DNA from: Calothrix sp. NIES-2100
GTDB lineage: Bacteria > Cyanobacteriota > Cyanobacteriia > Cyanobacteriales > Nostocaceae
Assembly: GCF_002368195.1 (NCBI RefSeq)
Contig: NZ_AP018178.1
Span: 4,808,721-4,872,720 of the forward strand
Direction of reading: 5' to 3'
DNA length: 64,000 nt
The position numbers were made by a program, and so were the translations under genes. Shown piece by piece: positions 1-8,243 of the stretch. Below the pieces are notes generated by a model that was given only the letters and a program-made list of their open reading frames with translations, was not told where the DNA came from and ran no database searches. The first letter of the stretch is position 1; every line of letters starts with the position of its first letter.

Positions 1-310
1 GATCAAGGGCGTGTTCTGCGTCAACAAAGGCAGCAATACCGCCTTCTTTTTGCACTTCCGCGATCGCGTGTAGTGCTACTGTTGTTTTACCGGAACTTTC
101 CGGCCCATAAATCTCAATCACGCGCCCCTTCGGTAAACCCCCACCCAATGCTAAATCCAAGGTGAGTGCGCCGGTGGAAATTGTCTCTACCCGCATCCGA
201 GTAGCATCGCCTAGGCGCATGATTGCTCCCTTACCAAAGCTGCGCTCAATTTGGCTGAGTACAATATTCAGCGCTTTTTGCTTGCCAGAAGTATCGGTAT
301 TGATAGCCAT
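1..310 (-). CDS. recA: Recombinase RecA (N-terminal part, cut by window edge)
   Basis: RecA forms ATP-dependent filaments on single-stranded DNA for homologous recombination and triggers LexA self-cleavage in the SOS response. About 103 N-terminal residues are visible, starting MAINTDTSGKQKALN at the ATG complement at 308-310. The segment QIERSFGKGAIMRLGD and the Walker A loop GPESSGKTT (near residue 70) are diagnostic of RecA. The reading frame is open to the left edge, so the rest of the gene lies outside the window. A possible LexA box sits about 57 bp upstream. Nothing in the visible part suggests decay. Identity is certain; only completeness is unknown. Confidence 0.97.
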   Translation of the reverse strand, partial: MAINTDTSGKQKALNIVLSQIERSFGKGAIMRLGDATRMRVETISTGALTLDLALGGGLPKGRVIEIYGPESSGKTTVALHAIAEVQKEGGIAAFVDAEHALD

Positions 311-366
311 TAGAGCCTCTAAATATATGATTTCAGGATTGTTGGGATTGGAGTTTGAGTCTGAGT

Positions 367-380
367 AGAACAGATATACT
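367..380 (-). promoter_or_regulatory. Possible LexA (SOS) box upstream of recA
   Basis: On the minus strand the 14-mer AGTATATCTGTTCT lies 57 bp upstream of the recA start. It differs at one position from RGTACNNNDGTWCB, the LexA-box consensus I recall for Anabaena. Position and orientation fit an SOS operator, but a single degenerate match of this length can arise by chance, and LexA does not control recA in every cyanobacterium. Confidence 0.35.
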
Positions 381-546
381 ATTTTAACCAGAAAATTCTG
401 GAATTAGAACTTTTTAAACTTGTCTGTGTGACAAGATCGTAACTCAATCTGATACATTCACCGTGAATATTACCTTCCTACTTTATTTTGGCTTTTAGAG
501 GCAAGGTTTGGGAAGGATCGCGATCGCTTCCAGGTCGCTACAAATA

Positions 547-575
547 TAGCAGTTCCCGGTTGAGTTCAATACAGC
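547..575. repeat. Dispersed repeat end, related to 56877-56905
   Basis: The stretch beginning TATAGCAGTTCCCGGTTGAG and running to AATACA is closely matched, in inverse orientation, at 56877-56905. Two such similar 29-mers about 56 kb apart, both in gene-free DNA, look like ends of a shared small mobile element or MITE. No second end was identified next to this copy. Confidence 0.5.
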
Positions 576-644
576 GTTCAGTCACGGAAATATTTTTCTA
601 AAAGCAGCCACTACAATATCTGATGAATATGGGTCAAATTTTAG

Positions 645-857
645 GTTCTTGGCGAGTTAACGCTCGATATCCGTGAATGGGATTGCAAGAAGTGCAAAAC
701 TTACCAATCAGGAATGAAGGAATTCGGATATTGCAAAACAATGGCGGAGGGAACCCCGTTATTGCCGTGCTGAGGCAGAGTAAGACCAATAAACAAAGGT
801 AGAAAGGCATCTGTCAATGACGCCGGAAGCCTACACTGTACCGCAAGGTCAGTTTAA
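645..857 (+). pseudogene. Relic of an IS200/IS605-type tnpB (C-terminal end)
   Basis: One frame reads LTLDIREWDCKKCKTY, which matches the second half of the TnpB zinc ribbon (WxCxxC), then continues to GRVRPINKGRKAS and ARSV before a stop at 855-857. The VRP...GRKAS ending is typical of cyanobacterial TnpB proteins. A stop codon interrupts the frame near 780, and a neighbouring frame carries RNEGIRILQNN, the block that normally follows the zinc ribbon, so there has been at least one deletion or frameshift. No tnpA, catalytic RuvC residues or guide-RNA end were seen. The rest of the gap 311-951 holds the recA upstream region and nothing else I recognise. Confidence 0.6.
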
Positions 858-951
858 GTAGTTCACACATGAAAAAAGGCAGGAGGAAGAAGAGGTACAA
901 CCTTCTGCCTTCTGCCAATCCAGGACTTTAGTCCTGATTACAGGGCTAATT

Positions 952-1749
952 TCAACCACATGAAGATTTAGCTTTTTGTTTGGAGAACTTTTTGCGGGAG
1001 GCTAGATAAATACCTGCTAGACATGAGCCAGCAATCGTTGAGGGTTCGGGAACATCGTTTTTTGGTGGAACGTTATTAGGTGGAGGAAGATAACTAATTT
1101 TGGCGTAAATATCGCCAGGACTAGCGGACTCTTCTTCAATAGCACTGATACTTGTCTTAGGTTGAAACAATGAAGGACTAAAGCCACGTATCTCAAATTG
1201 ATATGAATCTAGATTATATTTGAAACTGGTTGAAGGTAATGGTGTAGCGAATTCAACACGGTCAGCATTGGCTATATCTTTAATATTGCCTATATTAGTT
1301 GTATTTACTAAATTAAAGGTTACTGGTAACGTATTTACCTGACTGTCATTACCAAAAGATAAATCTAGATTCAAGGTTATCTTTTTTACATTTGTATCTG
1401 CGTATATTAGTCCATTGTAGTAGTCTAGACTACCGATTTTAAACCAAGAGCCATCTTTTGCTGAGAAATTAGTTCCAGTAAATGTAAGTTGATTGGGTTT
1501 CTTGACAGACGCGCTCTTCGCGACTTCACCCCAGCTAAATGAATTGGTTCCCACACCGCTAATAAAGCAAGTAGGACTACTGATATTTGAGCAAAATTTA
1601 TTATCGTCATCTGGAATCGGGTTGCTCCATACACCATTCGCGTTACCGGAAATAGTGAAAGCTTGGGCTGGACTGGAAAACCCCAATGCTGCTAGGGCTA
1701 GCATCGAACAACCAGATAAAGCAGTGGCAAAAACCAAACTAATGTTCAT
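952..1749 (-). CDS. PEP-CTERM sorting domain protein
   Basis: A 265-residue exported protein. It has a Sec signal peptide (residues 1-30, ending SSPAQA) and a C-terminal sorting signal: VPEPSTIAGS from about residue 233, a short hydrophobic stretch and a basic tail (SRKKFSKQKAKSS). PEP-CTERM proteins are recognised by an exosortase and placed in the envelope or exopolysaccharide. The middle part (about 31-230) is beta-rich and matches no domain I know. Two cysteines near residue 55 could pair outside the cell. It stands alone between chlP (same strand) and the recA region. The role is unknown; the class assignment is firm. Confidence 0.85.
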   Translation of the reverse strand: MNISLVFATALSGCSMLALAALGFSSPAQAFTISGNANGVWSNPIPDDDNKFCSNISSPTCFISGVGTNSFSWGEVAKSASVKKPNQLTFTGTNFSAKDGSWFKIGSLDYYNGLIYADTNVKKITLNLDLSFGNDSQVNTLPVTFNLVNTTNIGNIKDIANADRVEFATPLPSTSFKYNLDSYQFEIRGFSPSLFQPKTSISAIEEESASPGDIYAKISYLPPPNNVPPKNDVPEPSTIAGSCLAGIYLASRKKFSKQKAKSSCG

Positions 1750-2072
1750 ATGTCAGGTTTCGACTCCTACCTGATACCTAACCTATACACCTTAGTAAAG
1801 ATGCGGAAATAAACCAAGAAGTTTCCGCAAACTTAATTGAATTTTTACACAAACTTTATATTACTACTTAAGAAATTCATACTTAAGTATATATTTTGTC
1901 TAAATATACTACAGTATTTACTTGGGTAAAGTAAAAGTTAAATTTTGTTCAAATTAAATTATAGAGAAAGTAAAAATATTGCAGAGGAGCGGAGAGGCCA
2001 ATACACTCAAAAAGTGAACCTTGCCCCTCATCTCCTCTGCTGCTACTCAACAGTGCTATCCACCAACAGCTG
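1750..2072. other. AT-rich intergenic region with an inverted repeat
   Basis: This gap between chlP and the PEP-CTERM gene (both leftward) contains very AT-rich DNA at 1790-1980, probably the promoter side of the PEP-CTERM gene. An imperfect 18-bp inverted repeat (1981-1998 with 2023-2040; arms begin and end GCAGAGGAG/CTCCTCTGC) lies 33 bp after the chlP stop and could act as its terminator, although no T-run follows it. No gene is visible. Confidence 0.5.
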
Positions 2073-3329
2073 TTAGGGAGCTAAGGCGTTACCACGAATG
2101 AGGCTACCAATTGTCTTGGCTGTAATTTTCAGTTGCGTAATGGGGTTAGCGGGGACAACTGTTTTATACAGATAGCTGTCGAATGTGAGCTTTTGCACAT
2201 CCAGATCAGCACACATTTCTACAAACGCCTCGCGGGTAGCGTCGGAACGATAAAATACCGTTTGCAGAATGTCTAACACCTTGTAGGTGAGTCCGTATTT
2301 TTTATCCCAGCGCTTCAAATAAACCTTGAGGTCATTTTCTGTGGGGATTGATTTGCCGTTGTTGGATATTTCCACAATTGTTTCGGCACACATCCGTCCA
2401 GATTTCGCCGCAAAGTAAATACCTTCACCAGAGGATTTGGTGACATAGCCGGCTGCATCTCCAACTAAGGCGACTCTACCGACAACGCGGCGAGGACGGG
2501 GATGTTCGGGGATGGGGTGGGCTTCTACTTTGATGATTTTACCGCCTGCTAACTTCTCGCTAGCACGGGCGCGAATGCCGGCTTGTAACTGCTTAATGCT
2601 GGCTTTATTCACCTGCATTGTGCCAGTACCGACAGCTACGTGGTCATATTTGGGGAATACCCAAGCGTAGAAGTCAGTAGAAACGTCATCACCGACGTAC
2701 ATTTCGGCTAGATCGTTGTAATAGGCCATTTTGTCTTGGGGGAGACGAATGCGCTCTTGGAAAGCGATCGCATAATTGTAATCCCCTGCATCAATTTCTT
2801 TAGCAATCCGGGAATTAGCCCCATCAGCCCCAATTACTAAATCCACTTTCAAAGTTTTGGCAATACCTTGTGCCCCACCTTCTGTATGGTCTACATAATG
2901 AATGGTATATGGGTCGGTATTGTTGGTAGGTATATCCAGTTTATGAACGGTGGCATTAATTAAAATTGCACCTAGTTTTGCCGCACGATCCCGGAGGAAA
3001 CCATCCAAAACCTCACGGCGGCACATTCCTATATATTCATCTTGATTTATCAGATTGATATCAACTTCCCGATTGGAGGGTGATATCATCTTCATCTTGC
3101 GCACGCGGCGATCGATAATTTCTGGTGGTAAGTCAAACTCACTCACCATACACAGGGGAATTGCACCCCCGCAAGGCTTGGCATTATCCAGCTTCCGCTC
3201 AATTAGGTAAGTTTCAATCCCAGCTTTTGCCAGTGTTTCAGCGGCAGATGAACCAGCTGGGCCCGAACCAACAACAGCAACCCGTAGTGTCAAAGGTTTT
3301 CCCCCAATCTTGACATTTACCGAAAGCAT
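2073..3329 (-). CDS. chlP: Geranylgeranyl reductase ChlP
   Basis: ChlP reduces three double bonds of the geranylgeranyl group, as free diphosphate or as geranylgeranyl-chlorophyll, to phytyl. It supplies the tail of chlorophyll a, tocopherol and phylloquinone. The 418-residue protein has an N-terminal FAD-binding Rossmann motif VVGSGPAGSSAAE (about 19-31), the conserved NAKPCGGAIP segment, and the second FAD motif GDAAGYVTKSSGEGIYFAA (about 290-310), all characteristic of cyanobacterial and plant ChlP. Residues 1-15 (MLSVNVKIGGKPLTL) precede the usual start; the ATG used gives an intact frame. It is monocistronic here. acsF, another chlorophyll gene, is 48 kb away. Confidence 0.95.
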   Translation of the reverse strand: MLSVNVKIGGKPLTLRVAVVGSGPAGSSAAETLAKAGIETYLIERKLDNAKPCGGAIPLCMVSEFDLPPEIIDRRVRKMKMISPSNREVDINLINQDEYIGMCRREVLDGFLRDRAAKLGAILINATVHKLDIPTNNTDPYTIHYVDHTEGGAQGIAKTLKVDLVIGADGANSRIAKEIDAGDYNYAIAFQERIRLPQDKMAYYNDLAEMYVGDDVSTDFYAWVFPKYDHVAVGTGTMQVNKASIKQLQAGIRARASEKLAGGKIIKVEAHPIPEHPRPRRVVGRVALVGDAAGYVTKSSGEGIYFAAKSGRMCAETIVEISNNGKSIPTENDLKVYLKRWDKKYGLTYKVLDILQTVFYRSDATREAFVEMCADLDVQKLTFDSYLYKTVVPANPITQLKITAKTIGSLIRGNALAP

Positions 3330-3420
3330 CGTACCACGGACTTTTGGCTCATTTCTCGCTCTTGCTTCTGGTTTTGACAGAAATGCAATATTCCTTAATA
3401 TTTCGACACGAATAATGATA

Positions 3421-3473
3421 GTGGTCAGTCGTTAGTTGTCAGTTGTTAGTAGTAATTGGTCATTTGTCAATGG
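3421..3473. repeat. Short tandem heptamer-type repeats (STRR)
   Basis: Degenerate 7-8 bp units of the type AGTTGTC / TCATTTG run together upstream of chlP. The same repeat class recurs at 32285-32335, 48476-48530, 51465-51520, 53905-53960, 54910-54945, 61525-61560 and 63572-63632. These are the short tandemly repeated sequences typical of Nostoc-group genomes. Confidence 0.7.
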
Positions 3474-3586
3474 TGATTCCATAAAATTGCGCGAAATCCC
3501 TCAGACTTTATTTGGAGTATGAGTTAAATTTGACCTAGCCATAATCAGTAATTTGAACTTCTACTCTAGATTAATAAGTATTAATA

Positions 3587-4096
3587 ATGGAAATTTCACT
3601 ATTAGATTCTCTTGGCAGAAAAGCTGGTATCGTTGCAATTACTGGATATCAAAAATACGTTTCTCCTCATAAAGGTTTTGTTTGCGCTCACCGAGTTTTA
3701 TATGGTGGCGAATCTTGTTCTCAATATATTAAGCGGGTAATTGCATCAGATGGATTTAAAGCACTACTTACTAAATCCCGTCAGCGATTTCAAGCTTGCA
3801 AGCAAGCCAACCGGATTTTACGATCGCAAGCTGATAACTCAGAAGCAAGTGAGGATGAGTCAGAATCAAATCTGCATTCACAAAAAAAAGCCCTAGGTAG
3901 GAATGCAGAAAAATCTTCCTTAAGCGGTGGTGACGGGACTCAATGCTTTGATTGTGCGGATCTGGGCTGCAATTGCGCTGAACTTGTGAGCATGACTCCT
4001 GATTGTAGCGTCCTTGATTGTCATGCAGTGGATTGTAGTGCCCTAGATTGTAGTGGTGCTGATTGTAGCTTCCTTGACTGTGGTGGCTGTGGATAA
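3587..4096 (+). CDS. YidD-like membrane insertion factor with cysteine-rich tail
   Basis: A 169-residue protein in three parts. Residues 18-75 resemble the YidD family, which assists YidC-dependent insertion of inner-membrane proteins: GYQKYVSPHKGF, then CSQYIKRVIASDG, then FQACKQANRIL correspond to the conserved YQ...SP, CS.Y....I and C.....R positions. Residues 76-120 are a charged, low-complexity linker. The last 45 residues are packed with cysteine (CFDCADLGCNC, then DCSVLDCHAVDCSALDC), giving a Cys every fifth residue and ending GGCG. This tail looks like a metal- or cluster-binding segment and is not part of ordinary YidD (about 70-90 residues). It is not in an operon with rnpA or yidC. 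cysA follows after 119 bp. Confidence 0.7.
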   Translation: MEISLLDSLGRKAGIVAITGYQKYVSPHKGFVCAHRVLYGGESCSQYIKRVIASDGFKALLTKSRQRFQACKQANRILRSQADNSEASEDESESNLHSQKKALGRNAEKSSLSGGDGTQCFDCADLGCNCAELVSMTPDCSVLDCHAVDCSALDCSGADCSFLDCGGCG

Positions 4097-4215
4097 CTAA
4101 TTTTTTTTTATTTTTAATTATTTTTTAGTAGTTCAAAAATCATAGTCTTATGGTATATATGTAATACGGTAATCCTAGCAATTATTCGTAGATTATTGGC
4201 AGGGGAAGAAAAACT

Positions 4216-5232
4216 GTGGGCATATTAGTTGAGAATGTATCCAAGAATTTTGGAAGTTTCCAAGCTGTTGATCAGGTAAATTTAGAGGTGAAGACAGGTT
4301 CTCTAGTTGCCTTGCTTGGCCCATCAGGCTCTGGAAAATCCACGCTGCTAAGGTTAATTGCGGGCTTAGAGTTACCAAATAGTGGCAAAATATTCCTGAC
4401 TGGTAAAGATGCTACCTATCAAAGTGTGCAGGAGCGCAATATTGGGTTTGTGTTTCAGCACTATGCTTTATTTAAGCATAGGACTGTACGCCAGAATATC
4501 GCTTTTGGTTTAGAAATTCGCAAAGCCCCAGTCAAGAAAATCCAAGGGCGGGTAGAACAGTTACTAGAGCTAGTGCAATTGACTGGATTAGGCGATCGCT
4601 ATCCTTCACAACTTTCTGGTGGACAAAGACAGCGGGTAGCTTTAGCTAGGGCGTTGGCTGTGGAACCAGAGGTATTATTGCTCGATGAACCCTTTGGCGC
4701 ACTTGATGCGAAAGTGCGGAAAGATTTACGGGCATGGTTACGCCGCCTCCATGATGAAGTACATGTTACCACAGTTTTCGTTACCCACGACCAAGAAGAG
4801 GCAATGGAAGTCTCCGACGAAATTGTGGTGATGAATAAAGGGCGTGTAGAACAAGTAGGAACTCCAGAGCAAATTTACGATCATCCTGCTAGTTCCTTTG
4901 TGATGAGTTTTATCGGCCCGGTAAACGTGTTACCTAGTTCTTCGAGGATTTTCAAAAGCAGTGAATTTGAAGTTCCCCATCCAGAAGTATTTTTACGCCC
5001 ACAAGATGTAATTGTCGAGAAACATGCTAATGGTGCAACTACACCTGCAACCGTGAGCCGAGTGATACATTTGGGTTGGGAAATTCAAGTAGAATTAAGT
5101 TTAGACGAAGGGCAAGTGGTGATGGCGCATTTAACACGCGATCGCTTTAAAGAATTAGAGTTAGAACCACAACAACGGGTGTATGTCAAGCCCAAGGATG
5201 CCAAGTCTTTCCCTTTGACTTATTCGATTTAA
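4216..5232 (+). CDS. cysA: Sulfate/thiosulfate ABC transporter ATP-binding protein CysA
   Basis: ATPase subunit of the sulfate permease, working with CysT/CysW in the cytoplasmic membrane. The 338-residue protein has Walker A GPSGSGKST (35-43), a Q-loop (FVFQHYALF), the signature LSGGQRQRVA (about 133), Walker B LLLDEPFGALD (about 155) and the switch histidine in VTHDQEEAME. The C-terminal regulatory domain contains VFLRPQDV, as in CysA/PotA-type transporters. It starts with GTG at 4216; AGGGGAAG, ending 8 bp upstream, is a good ribosome-binding site and supports this start. No permease or sulfate-binding gene lies next to it, so the complex is assembled from other loci. Substrate is assigned by family resemblance. 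Confidence 0.88.
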   Translation: MGILVENVSKNFGSFQAVDQVNLEVKTGSLVALLGPSGSGKSTLLRLIAGLELPNSGKIFLTGKDATYQSVQERNIGFVFQHYALFKHRTVRQNIAFGLEIRKAPVKKIQGRVEQLLELVQLTGLGDRYPSQLSGGQRQRVALARALAVEPEVLLLDEPFGALDAKVRKDLRAWLRRLHDEVHVTTVFVTHDQEEAMEVSDEIVVMNKGRVEQVGTPEQIYDHPASSFVMSFIGPVNVLPSSSRIFKSSEFEVPHPEVFLRPQDVIVEKHANGATTPATVSRVIHLGWEIQVELSLDEGQVVMAHLTRDRFKELELEPQQRVYVKPKDAKSFPLTYSI

Positions 5233-5330
5233 AGAGATTTACCTTTAATTCCCATATTTTTGGATTGTTCATACCATTGTCATTACCCACATTTTTGTAA
5301 CAGTCAAACTATTGCACTGAGCGATATTCC

Positions 5331-5443
5331 GCCAAGAACTGAAGTTCTTGGCTCATAGCTGAAGTCCACTTAAGTGGACTGGAAAAACGCTGAGTCTACT
5401 TCAGTAGACTTGAGCTATGAGGCTGGGAATTCATTCCTAGCCG
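5331..5443. repeat. Nested palindromic dispersed repeat
   Basis: Four hairpins are packed in 113 bp: AAGAACTGAAGTTCTT-type (5331-5352), AGTCCACTTAAGTGGACT (5363-5380), AGTCTACTTCAGTAGACT (5393-5410), and GGCTGGGAATTCATTCC-type (5421-5442). The two central hairpins are enclosed by an outer pair, CTCATAGCT (5352-5360) with AGCTATGAG (5413-5421). This forms a cruciform-like element, probably a mobile palindromic repeat. The rest of the gap 5233-5642 contains, near 5523-5540, a sequence (CTGAAAATGGCTGTA) that matches one end of the small element at 50489-50579. Confidence 0.7.
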
Positions 5444-5642
5444 GAATCAGAACGAAGCGGGAAATTAAAAAGATATGGGTAACGATTCGGGCTACTGGTT
5501 ACTGCGGGCGTTATCTACTTTTGACCTGAAAATGGCTGTAAATTCAAGATAAATCGCCACTACCCACCAATTTGAAGAGACATTGAGAGAATTAAAGGTT
5601 AAAACAGATACAAGTATTAATTTTCTCAGTCTTGAAAATTCT

Positions 5643-5944
5643 ATGGGATTTAATATCATTGGTGCAGTTATCGGCTTTGTTATTCCTGCTGCTGAACGAA
5701 TTGTTTCAGCATTTATTGATCACAAATTTAGCAAGGAAGATAAACGTAATCTACCTGTAAAAGTTCAAGAAATTAGGCAAGATCAGCGTATACGTCTAAA
5801 CTTTGGCATTTAGGTACAAAAGAGTTGATAACTACTCTTTCTGGGCACTCATTGAATATATACTCTATAGCCTTTAGCCCTGATGGGAAAACGATTGTTA
5901 CTGGTAGCGAGGACAAAACAATTAAAATTTGGAGGTGTGAATAA
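5643..5944 (+). pseudogene. Remnant of a WD40-repeat protein
   Basis: Two pieces in different frames. The first, from ATG 5643, reads MGFNIIGAVIGFVIPAAER and continues FSKEDKR, resembling the start of large signalling proteins; it stops at 5811-5813. The second, in another frame and overlapping it, reads SKLWHLGTKELITTLSGH, then YSIAFSPDGKTIVTGSEDKT, then IKIWRCE and a stop at 5942-5944: the last repeat of a WD40 propeller. I infer an internal deletion in a longer WD40 gene that joined its two ends out of frame. An alternative is that the first part is an independent 57-residue protein. Confidence 0.65.
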
Positions 5945-6008
5945 TATTGAGATGGGTATGAAAGAGCGATTTTTCATGTAGAGTGCTTAAGAGTGCGATC
6001 GCTCTTTA

Positions 6009-6593
6009 TTAAGCTCCTCTCAAAAGCGGTAACATCTCACTTATCGCAATCTGCAAATCAGGAAACTGTAGAGGGGAAATAGTCTCATGTTCTGCCAAAA
6101 TTACTTCACTTTGATAACCATCTACAGTTGGTTCTCGAAATACGTGCAATTGACGACCAATTACATCTAATACCCAATAATCTGCAATTCCTGCTTTTGA
6201 ATAAGCTTTTCCTTTAGTTTCACAATCTAGTTTAAGACTGCTATCTGCTACTTCAATAATTAGATAAACTTCTGAAGGTGTAGGATGATGGTCTGCATAG
6301 TACAGAGGATCTACTTTAACTACAGCAATATCAGGTTCTGGTTCAGACCGTTCATTTAACTTTACTGGGTCTTGAATCGATACCCAAGCCCGATTTCCTA
6401 ATCTATTTTTTAATAAATAGTCTGTCCTCCCCACAGATGAACGATGGGCTGTCCCTTTTGCAATCATCCAAATAATCTTTCCTTCTAAAAGTTCTACACG
6501 TTCATCATCAGCAAAAATCCCAGCCTCAGCCATCCGGTGGTATTCTTCCACAGTCCACAGGCGAAGCTGTAATGTTGTGTCTGTGTTTTGCAT
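6009..6593 (-). CDS. Uma2 family (DUF820) putative endonuclease
   Basis: A 194-residue member of the Uma2 family, a PD-(D/E)XK-type nuclease fold present in many copies in filamentous cyanobacteria; its cellular job is not known. The family core is visible: EPEPDIAVVKV (about 108-118) provides the PD motif, LIIEVADSS the E-V strand, and KGKAYSKAGIADYWVLDV the conserved K...Y...G..DYW block. The next gene is a paralogue of the same length on the same strand, 40 bp away, so the two may be co-transcribed. Catalytic residues look intact. These genes are often scattered singly; whether the pair acts together is unknown. Confidence 0.85.
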   Translation of the reverse strand: MQNTDTTLQLRLWTVEEYHRMAEAGIFADDERVELLEGKIIWMIAKGTAHRSSVGRTDYLLKNRLGNRAWVSIQDPVKLNERSEPEPDIAVVKVDPLYYADHHPTPSEVYLIIEVADSSLKLDCETKGKAYSKAGIADYWVLDVIGRQLHVFREPTVDGYQSEVILAEHETISPLQFPDLQIAISEMLPLLRGA

Positions 6594-6633
6594 AATTTGT
6601 TTAGCAAAGCTGAAGGTTAATTAATATCCTATT

Positions 6634-7218
6634 TTAATCCTGAGTTACTGCCTCAAATAGTTGCGATACTTTGAGATTCATTTGACTAAATTGTGGAGAT
6701 AAAATCAAATCCTCACCATAAAAGTTACCTACCTCAGTGTAAACATTGCCAGTGAGTTCTAAAACCAATACAGTTTTGTTTTCGGGGTCAATAATCCAAT
6801 ATTCAGAAATCCCACAATCTTGATATTGTCCACGCTTGGCGATAAAATCTCTATCCCGTTGTAATTCTCCTGGACTTACTATCTCAATTACTAGTAATGG
6901 AGGTAGCATTGATAGGCGGATAGTATTACGTTTTGCTAACTGCTGAATATGCTCTTCCCGAATAATAGTCAGGTCAGGATAACGGTTTCTGGGTTCTCCT
7001 CTCACTTCTAGTTCTAAGCCGTGCCCCCGAACTCTTCTATAATCTAAGAGCAAAGCAAATTGAATCAGTAAAAATGTCGCAATCTGAACATTAATCCCTG
7101 ATTCTGGAGGCGTTTCGATTAACTCTCCGTTAAACAACTCATAGAGTTTGTCTGTGCCATCATCATAAGATAGGTATTCTTCAAAGGTTTGAAATTGATG
7201 TTTAACTGGTAGCATCAT
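6634..7218 (-). CDS. Uma2 family (DUF820) putative endonuclease, second copy
   Basis: 194 residues, upstream partner of the neighbouring Uma2 gene. The N-terminus has the family opening FQTFEEYLSYDDGTDKLYE and LFNGELIE. The nuclease core comprises RYPDLTIIREE, LLVIEIVSPGELQRD and RGQYQDCGISEYWIIDP. The sequence diverges strongly from the copy at 6009-6593, so this is an old duplication or two independent family members rather than a recent copy. Start ATG at 7216-7218; MLPVKHQ is a possible internal alternative one codon later. Function unknown; predicted soluble, cytoplasmic. Confidence 0.85.
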   Translation of the reverse strand: MMLPVKHQFQTFEEYLSYDDGTDKLYELFNGELIETPPESGINVQIATFLLIQFALLLDYRRVRGHGLELEVRGEPRNRYPDLTIIREEHIQQLAKRNTIRLSMLPPLLVIEIVSPGELQRDRDFIAKRGQYQDCGISEYWIIDPENKTVLVLELTGNVYTEVGNFYGEDLILSPQFSQMNLKVSQLFEAVTQD

Positions 7219-7383
7219 AGTCTCTCATGATGAGCCTTAATATAAGTTTAGCGAACTTTTGCCAGCAATCTCATCAACCCCATTTCAGCAATTAAATCAG
7301 AAAGTAAATACCCTTGAAACTCTGACAAATGACTATTGACTATTGACAATCCCCACCAGTTAGCTTGATTTGCGTCCTCCTAC

Positions 7384-8118
7384 TTAAACCTCAACAATTT
7401 GAATTTCATCCAGCCGATTAATCACCACATCTGCACCTTGGACATGATCTAATTTATTAATCCAGGTGATCCCTATACAACCTGCGGCTTTAGCATTCTT
7501 TGCCATTTGCATATCACCCACAGAATCACCTACCATTAATGTAGCGCTGGGTTCTACTCCCAAAGCTTGGCAAGCTTGCAAAAATAACACTGGATCTGGT
7601 TTACTCGGCCCTTCATCTACTCCCTTTGTTAGCTGGATATAATCGCTTAACTGGTGATTTGCGACAAAGCTTTGGACTTCTTGAGTTGTAGCTGCTGAGA
7701 GGATACCCAGTTTTAATCCAGCTTCTGAAAGTGACTTTAAGACTTCCACGCTACCTGCAAATAGTGGCGAAGGAGTTTGACCAATATATTTTTCGGCTTC
7801 ATCCAAAGCTTGACGGGCGATTTTTAAAGACTCAAACCATCCCTTACCAGTTTCCGCAATATATGCAGCGGTGGCGATTTCTGTCTCGCGGCGACTGGCT
7901 ACTGACATTATACCTGCTGGATCGAGGCTATTACCATTGACTCCAAATGCCATGAGCAAGGGTTCGCCAATACCAGGGAATTGGGCGTCTATTAACCGTG
8001 CTGTTCTTTGGGCGAGCGATCGCAAATACGCTTCTGAATCTTCTAGAGTACCGTTTTTATCAAACAAAATCGCTTGAATATTCGCAAATGTGATATTTCT
8101 ACATTTAATAGTTACCAA
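7384..8118 (-). CDS. HAD-superfamily hydrolase with D-to-N change in motif I
   Basis: 244 residues with the layout of a subfamily IA HAD phosphatase (phosphoglycolate phosphatase-like): motif I AILFDKNGTLEDS near residue 18, an alpha-helical cap, motif II LGILSAAT, motif III lysine in KGVDEGPSKPDP, and motif IV MVGDSVGDMQMAKNAKAAG. The usual motif I is DxDGT. Here the second Asp, the general acid/base, is Asn (AAC codon). The nucleophile Asp is kept. Activity may therefore be weak or altered. It lies downstream of rps1 on the same strand, separated by a terminator-like hairpin. The substrate cannot be told from sequence. Confidence 0.85.
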   Translation of the reverse strand: MVTIKCRNITFANIQAILFDKNGTLEDSEAYLRSLAQRTARLIDAQFPGIGEPLLMAFGVNGNSLDPAGIMSVASRRETEIATAAYIAETGKGWFESLKIARQALDEAEKYIGQTPSPLFAGSVEVLKSLSEAGLKLGILSAATTQEVQSFVANHQLSDYIQLTKGVDEGPSKPDPVLFLQACQALGVEPSATLMVGDSVGDMQMAKNAKAAGCIGITWINKLDHVQGADVVINRLDEIQIVEV

Positions 8119-8173
8119 AATCTTTCACCCCTTGATCTCAATAAAAAATTCAAAATTTTGCCAATAAGTCCCA

Positions 8174-8201
8174 TAAAAAAAGAGGGAAAATCCCCCTTTT
8201 T
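8174..8201 (-). terminator. Rho-independent terminator after rps1
   Basis: Read on the minus strand, AAAAAGGGGGA pairs with TCCCTCTTTTT across a short loop and is followed by a run of T. It lies 43 bp after the rps1 stop, the expected place. Confidence 0.7.
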
Positions 8202-8243
8202 GAAAAACTTTCATGTTTTTAATTACAGACAAATACCAGTGTC

